Positions 33,305 through 41,743 of a stretch of 64,000 nt of DNA are shown here, in pieces. The notes beneath the pieces were generated by a model that was not told where the DNA came from, searched no databases, and worked only from the letters and a program-made list of their open reading frames with translations. Position 1 is the stretch's first letter. Each line of letters begins with the position of its first letter. The DNA is from DSWT01 sp035420085 (GTDB taxonomy: Bacteria; Chloroflexota; Anaerolineae; B4-G1; SLSP01), in assembly GCA_035420085.1 (NCBI GenBank), contig DAOLUH010000004.1:62001-126000 (forward strand), in the 5' to 3' direction. Made by a program: the position numbers and the translations under genes.

Positions 33305-34615
33305 ATGCTCGAAAAAGCGATTCCCCACCCCCTCGAAGTGCTGCAAACGCTAGTGCGCTTCGATACGACCAATCCGCCCGGAAACGAAGCGGCTTGCATC
33401 ACCTATCTCAACGGCCTCTTTAAGCAGGCCGGATTTGCCACCACCGTCCTCGGCAAGACGGCGGAACGCACCAATCTCATCACCCGCCTGCCCGGACGCG
33501 GGGAGGCGCCGCCCGTCATCTGGCAAGCGCACGTGGACGTGGTCACGACGGCGGAACAGACGTGGCAGCATCCGCCCTTCGCCGCCGAGATTGTGGATGG
33601 CGTGCTGTGGGGCCGCGGCACGCTCGATGACAAGGGCGCGGCGGCGATGATGACCGTCGCGCTGCTGCGCGCGAAGGCGCAGGGCATCGTCCCGCCCGGC
33701 GACATCATCTTCACCGCGCTCGCCGATGAAGAGGCCGGGGCCGAGTACGGCGCGAAGTTTTTGGTGGAACAGCACCCGGAGCAGTTCGCGGGCGCGCGTT
33801 TCGCCATCGGCGAAGGCGGCGGCGTGTCTACCACGATCGGCGGCAAGAAGTTCTACGTCATCATGCTCGCCGAAAAACAAATTTGCTGGATGCGTTTGAC
33901 CGTGCGTGGACGCGCCGGGCACGGCTCCGTGCCGCTGCGCGGACAGGCGATGGCGAAATTGGCGCGCGTTCTGCGCCTCCTCGACCGCAAGCGGCTGCCC
34001 GTCCATGTGACGCCGATTGTCCGCGAGATGATTACTGCCATGAGCGATGCGTTGTCCTTCCCGCAGAACGTCGTCCTGCGGCAATTGCTCAATCCCGCGC
34101 TGACCGACCGTGTCCTGGATATGCTCGGCGACAAGGGCGAACAACTCGGCGCCAGCCTGCACAACACTGTCAGCCCCACCATCGTGCGCGGTGGCGAGAA
34201 GATCAACGTCATCCCCGGCGAAATCACGCTTGGCCTGGACGGACGTCTGCTGCCGGGTTTCACGTCCGAAGATATGGTGCGTGAATTGCGCGCCCTGCTC
34301 GGTGACGATGTGGAGCTTGTCGTCGAACGCTACGAACCCGGCCCGGAACCGGCGGATATGGAACGCTACACCGTGCTCGCCGACATCATCCGCCAGGCCG
34401 ACCCGACGGGCATCCCCGTGCCGTATCTGGTCTCCGGCGTCACCGACGCGCGGCACTTCGCCAGGCTGGGCATCCAGTCTTACGGCTTCATTCCCATGCA
34501 GATCCCCGACGAACTCATCAAGACGATCCACGCCGCCGATGAGCGTATCCCCGTAGCGACGCTGGAATGGGGGACACAGGTGTTGTTGGAGACGTTGCAG
34601 CGATTCAAGGGATAA
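33305..34615 (+). CDS. M20-family metallopeptidase
   Basis: A di-zinc exopeptidase of the ArgE/DapE/CPG2 type, 436 residues. Metal and catalytic motifs: QAHVDVV (His, Asp), WGRGTLDDKG (bridging Asp), ADEEAGAEYG (Glu-Glu), GEGGG near 168. A dimerisation domain with GRAGHGSVP lies in the middle, and the C-terminal His is in IHAADERI. The substrate (peptide or N-acyl amino acid) is not set. GAGGAG lies about 12 bases upstream of ATG. Confidence 0.92.
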   Translation: MLEKAIPHPLEVLQTLVRFDTTNPPGNEAACITYLNGLFKQAGFATTVLGKTAERTNLITRLPGRGEAPPVIWQAHVDVVTTAEQTWQHPPFAAEIVDGVLWGRGTLDDKGAAAMMTVALLRAKAQGIVPPGDIIFTALADEEAGAEYGAKFLVEQHPEQFAGARFAIGEGGGVSTTIGGKKFYVIMLAEKQICWMRLTVRGRAGHGSVPLRGQAMAKLARVLRLLDRKRLPVHVTPIVREMITAMSDALSFPQNVVLRQLLNPALTDRVLDMLGDKGEQLGASLHNTVSPTIVRGGEKINVIPGEITLGLDGRLLPGFTSEDMVRELRALLGDDVELVVERYEPGPEPADMERYTVLADIIRQADPTGIPVPYLVSGVTDARHFARLGIQSYGFIPMQIPDELIKTIHAADERIPVATLEWGTQVLLETLQRFKG

Positions 34616-34639
34616 AAGTTATTGTGTTTGAATGACAGG

Positions 34640-34680
34640 ACTACATGACTAACGACTACCGGACTACTTGACTAAGGAGA
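34640..34680. repeat. ACTAC-type phased short repeat
   Basis: Runs of ACTACATG, ACTAACG, ACTACCGG, ACTACTTG and ACTAAGG (period 7-8) directly before the ribosome site of the dehydrogenase gene. Related runs of GACGACC/GTCGTC lie at about 1668-1700 and 40005-40040, also in leaders. Confidence 0.6.
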
Positions 34681-34684
34681 CACT

Positions 34685-35929
34685 ATGCACAATCCCAAAA
34701 TCCTCATCATCGGCGCGGGTTCGCGTGGTACCGGCTACGCGACGTATTTCCGCGAATTCCCCGACCGGGGACAGGTGATCGGCGTGGCGGAGCCGCGTGA
34801 CGCTTACCGTGAACGGCTGGTGAACGCACACAACATTCCGGCGGACAATGTCTTCACCGATTGGCAGGATGCTGCTGCGCGGCCCAGATTCGCGGACGCG
34901 GTTATCATTGCGACACAGGACCGGATGCACACCGAACCGGCGATTGCTTTCGCCAAACTCGGCTATCACGTGCTGCTCGAAAAGCCGATGGCCCCCACCC
35001 CGGAAGAATGTCGCGCGGTCGTGGACACGGCGAAGGCGGCGGGCATCCTCTTCGGCGTGTGCCACGTGATGCGCTACACGCGCTTCACACAACGGCTCAA
35101 GGCCATGGTCGAAGCCGGCGTCATCGGTGACTTGGTCAGCATCCAGCACCTGGAACCGGTGGGTTTCTGGCATCAGGCACACTCCTTCGTGCGCGGCAAC
35201 TGGCGCAACGAGAGTGAATCCGGCCCGATGCTGCTCACCAAGTCGTGCCACGATCTGGATTGGCTACGCTATATGATGGGCGTCCCCTGCGAGGCGGTGT
35301 CCTCGTTCGGCACGCTCAAGCACTTCCGCAAAGAGCAGCAACCCCAGGGCGCAAGTGACCGCTGCCTCGATTGCGCCGTCGAGCCGGACTGCCCCTATTC
35401 CGCCAAACGCATCTACCTGACGGCGCTGGACCGTGGCTACACCGGCTGGCCCGTGGACGTGCTCACGCCCCACGTCAGCCGCGAGAGCGTGTTGGAGGCG
35501 CTGCGCACCGGGCCTTACGGGCGCTGCGTCTACGCCTGCGACAACGACGTGGTGGATAACCAGGTGGTCAATCTACAGTTTGCGGGCGACCGGACGGCCA
35601 ATTTCACGATGACCGCCTTCACGCGGATGCGCGACCGCGAGACGCGGCTCTTCGGCACGCGCGGGGAACTGACCTGCGACGGGCGCTTCATCCACCACTA
35701 CAACTTTATGACTGACAGCACCGAGACGATTGACACCGAGATCGACACCGGCTCAGTCCTTGGCGGGCACGGCGGCGGCGACTACTGGCTGATGCATCAC
35801 TTCAGCCAGGCGCTCCTCGACGAGGATCAAGGCCAGATTCTCTCCGGCCCGGACGAGACGCTGGAATCGCACCTGATGGTCTTCGCGGCGGAACAGGCAC
35901 GGAAGGGGAACCGCGTGGTGAAGCTGTAG
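34685..35929 (+). CDS. Gfo/Idh/MocA-family dehydrogenase with Cys cluster
   Basis: NAD(P)-dependent sugar or inositol oxidoreductase, 414 residues. Rossmann opening KILIIGAGSRGTGY, the EKP motif in LLEKPMAPT, and later HDLDWLRYM. A short insertion (about 218-230) reads CLDCAVEPDCPYS; the three clustered Cys suggest a structural metal site, known in some family members. The substrate is unknown. AAGGAG ribosome site; a bidirectional terminator follows. Confidence 0.9.
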   Translation: MHNPKILIIGAGSRGTGYATYFREFPDRGQVIGVAEPRDAYRERLVNAHNIPADNVFTDWQDAAARPRFADAVIIATQDRMHTEPAIAFAKLGYHVLLEKPMAPTPEECRAVVDTAKAAGILFGVCHVMRYTRFTQRLKAMVEAGVIGDLVSIQHLEPVGFWHQAHSFVRGNWRNESESGPMLLTKSCHDLDWLRYMMGVPCEAVSSFGTLKHFRKEQQPQGASDRCLDCAVEPDCPYSAKRIYLTALDRGYTGWPVDVLTPHVSRESVLEALRTGPYGRCVYACDNDVVDNQVVNLQFAGDRTANFTMTAFTRMRDRETRLFGTRGELTCDGRFIHHYNFMTDSTETIDTEIDTGSVLGGHGGGDYWLMHHFSQALLDEDQGQILSGPDETLESHLMVFAAEQARKGNRVVKL

Positions 35930-35948
35930 GCCCCGATCAATGTCACAA

Positions 35949-35984
35949 AAAGAACGCTGCGCTTGTCCAAGCGCAGCGTTCTTT
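35949..35984. terminator. Bidirectional terminator
   Basis: AAAGAACGCTGCGCTT (35949-35964) pairs perfectly with 35969-35984 around a 4-base loop; A and T flanks allow function in both directions, between convergent genes. Confidence 0.92.
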
Positions 35985-36042
35985 ACTTTAGGATTTCAAT
36001 ACGCCCCGAGAAACGCAATCATCCCGGTAGAGGGATGTCCAC

Positions 36043-36291
36043 TTACACCGCAACTGGTTGCAAACCCAAAAGCACGCCCCAACCTCTCACGGCCTGTTCG
36101 TGCGGTTCTGGAATAGGCCGTCCTAGCTCTCGTGCGGTGGCAATCCACTCTTGAATGATGATTTCCGCATTGGCTAGAGCACTCTGATACGTAGCTCCGT
36201 CGGCCATGCATCCTGGCAATTCTGGTACTTCAGCAATGAAAGCCTCATCTTCATCGCTCCAATAAATTACAATCGCATATTTAGTTTTCAT
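36043..36291 (-). CDS. HicB-family antitoxin (second pair)
   Basis: An 82-residue short HicB: YAIVIYWSDEDEAFIAEVPE then LPGCMADGATYQSALANAE, the classic half RNase-H fold with no DNA-binding tail visible. Start ATG 36291 is 5 bases after AGGAGG. It overlaps the HicA gene by 11 bases. Distinct in sequence from the pair at 17 kb. Confidence 0.88.
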   Translation of the reverse strand: MKTKYAIVIYWSDEDEAFIAEVPELPGCMADGATYQSALANAEIIIQEWIATARELGRPIPEPHEQAVRGWGVLLGLQPVAV

Positions 36292-36541
36292 CACTTCCTC
36301 CTAACCTGTACCGCAAAATTAGGGTACGAACCTGTCTGACCTGGTATGGTTTGGCCTGTGCGTCTTTGGGTTGAAGGTTGAGGATTTCTGCAATGCCTTC
36401 ACGAGTGAAAATGTGATGGTCGCCACGGATACGTTCCTCAAAACCCAAGTATTTCAACAAACGACAGAGATCGGAAAATAAAATAGACGCATCGGCCGTC
36501 CCACACAAAACCTTATAGAGCAACTTCTCTCTTTGTGTCAT
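36281..36541 (-). CDS. HicA-like toxin (second pair)
   Basis: An 86-residue toxin: FSDLCRLLKYLGFEERIRGDHHIFTREGI contains the catalytic His in GDHHIF, and the end KPYQVRQVRTLILRY matches the family. It resembles HicA proteins that carry an N-terminal helix (REKLLYKVLCGTADASI). Expected to be an mRNA interferase. A TATAAT lies at 36568-36563 on the minus strand, about 22 bases before the ATG. Confidence 0.87.
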   Translation of the reverse strand: MTQREKLLYKVLCGTADASILFSDLCRLLKYLGFEERIRGDHHIFTREGIAEILNLQPKDAQAKPYQVRQVRTLILRYRLGGSDEN

Positions 36542-36592
36542 CGCCGCCTCAAGTCTATCTCCATTATACCCTGACCTGTTAAAAGATGAAAA

Positions 36593-38926
36593 TTATCCGC
36601 TCACATATCCCCGCGCAGACGACGGTGTCCACGCCAGCAACCGTTCGGTCAACCGCGTATTACGCTGCGCAATTTTATCGTTATGCACGGCAATAGCAAT
36701 CGCGCGCGGGTTCCCCACCAGAACGACGAGTTTGGCAGCGCGCGTAACGCCCGTGTAGAGCAGGTTGCGCTGCAACATCATGTAGTGCTGCGTCAAAATC
36801 GGGATCACCACCACCGGGAACTCCGACCCCTGCGATTTGTGGATGCTCACCGCGTAAGCGTGCACCAGCTCATCTAACTCGGTGAACTCGTAGCCCACCA
36901 GCGCCCCGTCGAAGTTGACCGTGAGCGTGTGCTCCTCCAAATCCAACGCCGTGACGCGCCCCATATCGCCGTTGAACACCTGCCGGTCATAGTCGTTGCG
37001 AATCTGCATCACGCGGTCGCCCACGCGGAACGTCCGCGCGCCGTGGACCGACTGCGCCTTGCGTGCGTCTGGCGGGTTGAGCGTCTCTTGCAAGCGCCGG
37101 TTCAGCTCGCCGACGCCCGCCGCGCCCCGGTGCATCGGGCTGAGCACCTGGATGTCGCGGTCGGCGTCGTAGCCGAACTTCGCCGGGATGCGCTGCGCGA
37201 CGATGTCGAGGACGAGGTCGGCAGCGCGCTCGGCATCATCCGCCGTGAACATGAAAAAATCGCGCGCCGGGCCGTTGCACACCGGCATCTCGCCGCGATT
37301 GATGCGGTGTGCGTTGACGATGATGTAGCTGTCCTCCGCCTGGCGGAAGATCGTATCGAGCCGCGTGACGGGGATCACGTCACTGGCGATCAGGTCGCGC
37401 AGCACGTTCCCCGCCCCCACCGACGGTAACTGATCCACGTCCCCTACCAACAGCAAATGACTGCCCGCTTCCACGGCCTTGAGCAGGTGGTTCATCAGCA
37501 GAATGTCTACCATGGACGTTTCGTCCACGATGACCATATCGGCGTCGAGCGGATTCTCCTGGTCACGCGCGAACCGGAAGCCTTCGGCGGGTTTGACTTC
37601 GAGAAGCCGGTGGATCGTCTTTGCTTCCAGGCCGGTCGCTTCGCTCAGGCGCTTGGCGGCGCGGCCCGTCGGCGCGCACAGCAGCACCGAGCAACGTTTA
37701 GCAAGCAAAAGCTGGATGATGCTGCGCGTGATCGTCGTCTTGCCGGTGCCGGGACCGCCCGTGAGGATGCTCACTTTCTCCGTGAGCGCCATGCGCACCG
37801 CCGCCTCCTGCTGCTCAGCTAGATGTATGGGATTTCGTTCTGCAAGCCAGGCAAACGCCTTATCCCACTCCACATCCCGAAAAACCGCCAGCCGGTCCCG
37901 CGCACTCGCCTGCAACTGCCGCAGCTTGTTGGCGACGCCACGCTCCGCATAAAAGAAGGGGGGTAAGAAAATGGCAGACTCGTTGCTGGTTGCTGGTTGC
38001 TGGATACTGGATACTGGATGCTGGATGCTGGATTCGCTGATTCGCTGATTCTTGGTTCTCGATTCGCCATTCGCCATTTGCCATTCGCCATTCTCCGCGA
38101 CGACTTCTTCCAAGCGAATGAGCGTGTCGAGTTGCGGTGCGCATGCCTCGCGGGGGACTTCGAGGAGTTCGGCAGCGGCGGTGAGCAATTCGTCGCGCGG
38201 GGCGAAACAGTGGCCGTCATCACTGAACGTGCCCAGGGCGTAGCGCAATCCGGCCTGGATGCGTTCCGGCGCGTCCACGGCGAAGCCCATTTTCTGCGCG
38301 ATCTTGTCCGCCGTTTTGAAGCCAATGCCGTAGATGTCCTTCGCCAGCCGGTATGGGTCGTTGCGCACGACAGCGAGCGCCTGGTCTGCGTACTGCTTGT
38401 AAATTTTCACCGCCAGCCCGGTGCTGACGCCGTGGCTTTGCAGGAAGATCATGATCTCCTTGATGTGCTTCTGCTCTTCCCAGGCGCGCGCGATCTGCGC
38501 CGTGCGCTTTTCGCCGACGCCCGGCACTTCGCGCAAACGGTGCACCTCCGTCTCGATCACATCCAACGTCTTGAGGCCGAAGTAATCCACGATGCGCCCG
38601 GCGTTGACCGGCCCCACCCCTTTGATCAGGCCGCTACCCAGGTACTTGCGAATGCCCTCGACCGTCGCCGGAAGCTGCACACTGTACTCGCGCACCTCGA
38701 ACTGGCGGCCATACTGCGGATGCGTCGTCCACACGCCGCGCAGCCGCACCGACTCGCCGGGATTGACGCCCGTGAGCGTGCCGATCACGGTGACCTCGTA
38801 GCTTTTCCCTTTTGGCGTCAGCTTGGCGACGGTGTAGCCGTTCTCTTCGTTCTGGAAGGTCAGCCGTTCCAGCGTTCCTTCGAGGGTTTGCAGAGGGGTA
38901 CTATCGGACATAGACATCGTCGGCAT
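36593..38926 (-). CDS. recD2: RecD2-like superfamily 1B helicase with a repeat-encoded insertion
   Basis: A 5'-3' DNA helicase acting without RecBC. 777 residues: N-terminal OB-like region (FQNEENGYTVAKL), helix-hairpin-helix motifs (LIKGVGPVNAGRI, VPGVGEKRT, IYGIGFKTADKIA), Walker A TGGPGTGKTT near 395, Walker B VIVDETSM, LVGDVDQLPSVGAG, and the C-terminal motif VHAYAVSIHKSQGSEF. Residues about 281-325 (NGEWQMANGESRTKNQ and on) come from a heptamer array and match no helicase element. Three ATGs (38926, 38917, 38911) compete and none has a ribosome site. Confidence 0.92.
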   Translation of the reverse strand: MPTMSMSDSTPLQTLEGTLERLTFQNEENGYTVAKLTPKGKSYEVTVIGTLTGVNPGESVRLRGVWTTHPQYGRQFEVREYSVQLPATVEGIRKYLGSGLIKGVGPVNAGRIVDYFGLKTLDVIETEVHRLREVPGVGEKRTAQIARAWEEQKHIKEIMIFLQSHGVSTGLAVKIYKQYADQALAVVRNDPYRLAKDIYGIGFKTADKIAQKMGFAVDAPERIQAGLRYALGTFSDDGHCFAPRDELLTAAAELLEVPREACAPQLDTLIRLEEVVAENGEWQMANGESRTKNQRISESSIQHPVSSIQQPATSNESAIFLPPFFYAERGVANKLRQLQASARDRLAVFRDVEWDKAFAWLAERNPIHLAEQQEAAVRMALTEKVSILTGGPGTGKTTITRSIIQLLLAKRCSVLLCAPTGRAAKRLSEATGLEAKTIHRLLEVKPAEGFRFARDQENPLDADMVIVDETSMVDILLMNHLLKAVEAGSHLLLVGDVDQLPSVGAGNVLRDLIASDVIPVTRLDTIFRQAEDSYIIVNAHRINRGEMPVCNGPARDFFMFTADDAERAADLVLDIVAQRIPAKFGYDADRDIQVLSPMHRGAAGVGELNRRLQETLNPPDARKAQSVHGARTFRVGDRVMQIRNDYDRQVFNGDMGRVTALDLEEHTLTVNFDGALVGYEFTELDELVHAYAVSIHKSQGSEFPVVVIPILTQHYMMLQRNLLYTGVTRAAKLVVLVGNPRAIAIAVHNDKIAQRNTRLTERLLAWTPSSARGYVSG
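37982..38095. repeat. Heptamer/octamer array inside recD2
   Basis: Plus-strand units GTTGCTG x3, GATACTG x2, GATGCTG x2, GATTCGCT x2, then GATTCGCC, ATTCGCC, ATTTGCC, ATTCGCC. The frame stays open on the minus strand. The encoded peptide shares MANG(K/E)SR and SSIQH with the GT39-like gene insertions. Confidence 0.93.
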
Positions 38927-38951
38927 ATATCAAATCGACCCGTAACGATGA

Positions 38952-38999
38952 TGCGTGAAGCGTGATGCGTGAACAGACATTCACGTATCACGGATCACG
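38952..38999. repeat. Heptamer hairpin before recD2
   Basis: GCGTGAA, GCGTGAT and GCGTGAA, then TTCACGT, ATCACGG and ATCACGC as inverse arm, around a short loop, in the recD2 leader. Confidence 0.85.
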
Positions 39000-39021
39000 C
39001 ACCATGATCAGGATTTGTGAA

Positions 39022-39990
39022 CTACTTCGTCGTCAGGCTCCCCGCCACCGTCGCCGCTAGCATATTGTCGACCGCCGGAACATTGCCGCCCAAACCGTAG
39101 ATAACGATCTGGCTGCCCTCCTCACGGCCGATGCGCTCCAGAACGCTGAGCCGGTAGATTTCCATAGCCCGATCCGACATCAGTGCTGCCGCCTCGTTGA
39201 ATTTCTCGGCGATGGCTTTTTCAGCGTCGGCTTCGGCGATCTTGGCCTGCGCCGACCGGCGGGACTGCGCCAGCACACTCAACTCCTGAATCAGATCGGC
39301 GGGCACGCGCACGTCGGTAATTTCTACCGAGGTGACATCCACCCCAAACGAGGACGCCGCGCTGTCGATGATCTCCTTGAGTCGACTCGACACTTTGTCG
39401 CGTGCGCCCAACAACTCAGACAGTTCCAACATCCCGATGGTGTCTTTGAGCGCGCTGTTGGCAGCCTGGAAAACGGCTTCCTGGTAATTCGCCACGCTCA
39501 ACGCTGCCTTCTGCGGGTCTTCGACGCGCCAGAAGATCACAGCCTCGCAGCCCACCGGGACGTTGTCATCCGTGAGCGTCTCCGCCGCCGTGATGACGCG
39601 CGTCTGGATACGTAAGTCGATCTGCGCCGTGACCGATTCGTTGAACGGCGGGTACGGGATCACCCAGAAGCGCCCCGGCCCGCGGACGCCCATGAATTTG
39701 CCGAGTTTGAGCACAATCACCCGCTCGTATTCCGAAACAATGTAAAGGCTGCTGCTGAACATCCCCGGAACGATCAGCGCGAGCAGGCCGCCAACGACCA
39801 GAATCACTCCTGCGATTACCGTTCCGATATCGGGCAGCAGAAAGCCTGCTGCCAGAGCCAGAATCACGGTGATGACCCCTATCAGAAAGAAGATGCCGAA
39901 CCAGACCAACGCACGCTGCACGCGTTGCACGTTGTTGAGGTTGCGGGCTGCGGGGTTATAGAGCATTTGCTGCATCGGTTGTACTGCCAT
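39022..39990 (-). CDS. SPFH/band-7 (slipin-like) membrane protein
   Basis: A 322-residue membrane scaffold. Two N-terminal TM helices (about 27-50 and 54-75), then the band-7 domain: YIVSEYERVIVLKLGKF, GPGRFWVIPY, RIQTRVITAAETLTDDNVPV and DVTSVEITDVRVP. A helical tail rich in Ala/Glu (AQAKIAEADAEKAIAEKF) follows. Such proteins form ring assemblies that organise membrane domains or proteases. No NfeD partner is adjacent. AAGGAGGG ribosome site. Confidence 0.92.
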   Translation of the reverse strand: MAVQPMQQMLYNPAARNLNNVQRVQRALVWFGIFFLIGVITVILALAAGFLLPDIGTVIAGVILVVGGLLALIVPGMFSSSLYIVSEYERVIVLKLGKFMGVRGPGRFWVIPYPPFNESVTAQIDLRIQTRVITAAETLTDDNVPVGCEAVIFWRVEDPQKAALSVANYQEAVFQAANSALKDTIGMLELSELLGARDKVSSRLKEIIDSAASSFGVDVTSVEITDVRVPADLIQELSVLAQSRRSAQAKIAEADAEKAIAEKFNEAAALMSDRAMEIYRLSVLERIGREEGSQIVIYGLGGNVPAVDNMLAATVAGSLTTK

Positions 39991-40282
39991 AGTTCCCTCC
40001 TTGAAAGTCGTCTGGTAGTCTTAAGTCCAGTCGTCGAGTGGTCAACACGCATTCGGCGGCTGGTGAATTCACCTCTATTAAAGCATGAAATGGTTAAATG
40101 AACAGAGAAATAGGCATTTGCCCGGGGGCTTATCCTGCTCCAAAGGGAATGCCAGTTCCCTGTATCAAGCCGACACAAACCAAAAACCGCGAATCCGGCG
40201 ATCTGCTCGAAGCGAAATAAGGAGACGGGAGTATACTGTGGCGCGAGCTAACAACTCGCGCTACACAGGGAGGAAGCCAGGA

Positions 40283-41089
40283 ATGACAACGCAGTTGCTG
40301 GTTATTTTTCTGTTGACGGTGCTGGTGAACACGATTGACACAAGCGCCTACGCGGCGCGACTGGCGGGGGTGCGCACCGGACATCCAGCGCTGGCAGGAT
40401 CGCTGTACAATGTGCTGACGTTGGGATCGCGTGGAGCCAATGCCCTCGCCGGGCCACTGCTCGCCAGCCTGACAGATCTGGCTGTGCTCAACCAGAACAC
40501 CACCTCGCTGCTGAATGTGTACCGCATCGTCGTGCTGGCGGCGTCGGTAGGAACAGTGATCGCCGCACTCGGTATCCCGAGCTTGAGCCGCATTCTGGCG
40601 CGCGGCATCGCCGCCTACGAAAATCGTCGCTCGCTGCCGCAAGTGGTGGTGCGCGGCGCGTCGGTGCAGGGCCTCTGGCGGATGACCACCGATCTGACGC
40701 CGCCCCGTCTGGGCGCGGTACGCGAATCCCGCCGCAGCCCCTTCCCGAAACGATTCCTCATCGCCAGCGTGCTCGTCACGGCGATTGCTGCGGTGAGCAA
40801 CGCCGCCGCGATGTACGCCAGCGCGCTCGTTCCCGAGGGCGCGCGCACGGCGACCAGCCTTTCGCCGATGCTGGCCGGCTTTGGCCTGGTGCTCTCCATT
40901 TTCGTCGTCAACCCCGTCGCCGCCCTCGTTACCGATGAAGCGTTGCGCGAGCAGCGCCCGCTCAAGGACGTGACCTACATCACCATCTGGCAGGTGGGCG
41001 CGCAACTGCTCGGTACGCTCGCAGCGCAACTGCTGCTCTGGCCGGCGGGCCAGGCCATCGCCATCGTCACCCGCTGGCTGGTGGGATAA
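40283..41089 (+). CDS. Amj-type lipid II flippase family protein
   Basis: A 268-residue polytopic protein. The opening LLVIFLLTVLVNTIDTSAYA with RLAGVRTG and LYNVLTLGSRGANALAGPLL matches the Amj (YdaH, DUF2837) family, which can replace MurJ in moving lipid II across the membrane. About six to seven spans are visible. Start ATG 40283 follows GGAGG; longer frames upstream lack a site. No other peptidoglycan gene is adjacent; the lytic transglycosylase at 55 kb is the nearest. Confidence 0.85.
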   Translation: MTTQLLVIFLLTVLVNTIDTSAYAARLAGVRTGHPALAGSLYNVLTLGSRGANALAGPLLASLTDLAVLNQNTTSLLNVYRIVVLAASVGTVIAALGIPSLSRILARGIAAYENRRSLPQVVVRGASVQGLWRMTTDLTPPRLGAVRESRRSPFPKRFLIASVLVTAIAAVSNAAAMYASALVPEGARTATSLSPMLAGFGLVLSIFVVNPVAALVTDEALREQRPLKDVTYITIWQVGAQLLGTLAAQLLLWPAGQAIAIVTRWLVG

Positions 41090-41090
41090 A

Positions 41091-41118
41091 TTGACAAGCG
41101 GGTAAAGTTGGCTATGCT
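41091..41118 (+). promoter_or_regulatory. Promoter of the cupin/flavoprotein operon
   Basis: TTGACA (41091-41096), 16-base spacer, TATGCT (41113-41118). Transcription would start at about 41125, inside the octamer array that follows. Confidence 0.7.
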
Positions 41119-41122
41119 AACC

Positions 41123-41162
41123 GTTGGAACGTTGAAACGTTTGAACGTTCAAACGTTTCGAC
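41123..41162. repeat. Five octamers in the cupin-gene leader
   Basis: GTTGGAAC, GTTGAAAC, GTTTGAAC, GTTCAAAC and the altered GTTTCGAC follow the promoter directly and precede the ribosome site AAAGGA. Confidence 0.93.
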
Positions 41163-41182
41163 AGCAGGCGGAAAGGATGCTT

Positions 41183-41743
41183 ATGAAAAATATAGACGCA
41201 CGCGAAAGCACACCCGTTGAGGAAACGCCCTGGGAGCCGGAGCCAGTTGACGCTGAAGTATTTCATCAAGATGCCTGGGCAAACATCAACCGCGCGCCTT
41301 ACGACCAGGTCTCCGGCGTGACGTACAAGCGCGCGCCGAACACCAAGCGCGTGCGCTACACCCCGGCGGATCCCGCGCCGGAGATGCCTGAACCGTGGCA
41401 GGGAAGCGGCGACGCCATTGTGCGCTGGCTGTTCAGCGAACTGCCCGGCACGGAAGAACGCCTGCTGGCCGGCGCGACCTTCGCCTTTCTGCACGACCTC
41501 ACACTCGCGCCGGGAGCAGCCACCGGACAGAAAGCGCATCCCGGCCTGCTGCACCTCTACTACACCGTGAGCGGGCAGGGGATGCTCTACCATCGCCCGA
41601 CGGATGGCAGCCCTGTTGTCGCGCGGGTGCTGCGGCCCGGCGACGCGGCCCTGGTGCGCGGCGACGAATTGCACAGCATCGCCAACGAAACCGCTGCTGA
41701 CCTGCGCCTGCTCGTCGTGGGATTGCGTGAGGGGCCACGATGA
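41183..41743 (+). CDS. Cupin-domain protein
   Basis: A 186-residue protein. The last 100 residues form a cupin barrel: GLLHLYYTVSGQGMLYHR and VLRPGDAALVRGDELHSI, with the second motif G-D-x5-P-like and one clear metal His (DELH); the first cupin motif has GLLHLYY in place of H-x-H. The N-terminal 80 residues are acidic and unassigned. ATG 41183 is chosen for AAAGGA five bases before it. Its ATGA overlap with the flavoprotein gene suggests a joint function. Confidence 0.82.
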   Translation: MKNIDARESTPVEETPWEPEPVDAEVFHQDAWANINRAPYDQVSGVTYKRAPNTKRVRYTPADPAPEMPEPWQGSGDAIVRWLFSELPGTEERLLAGATFAFLHDLTLAPGAATGQKAHPGLLHLYYTVSGQGMLYHRPTDGSPVVARVLRPGDAALVRGDELHSIANETAADLRLLVVGLREGPR

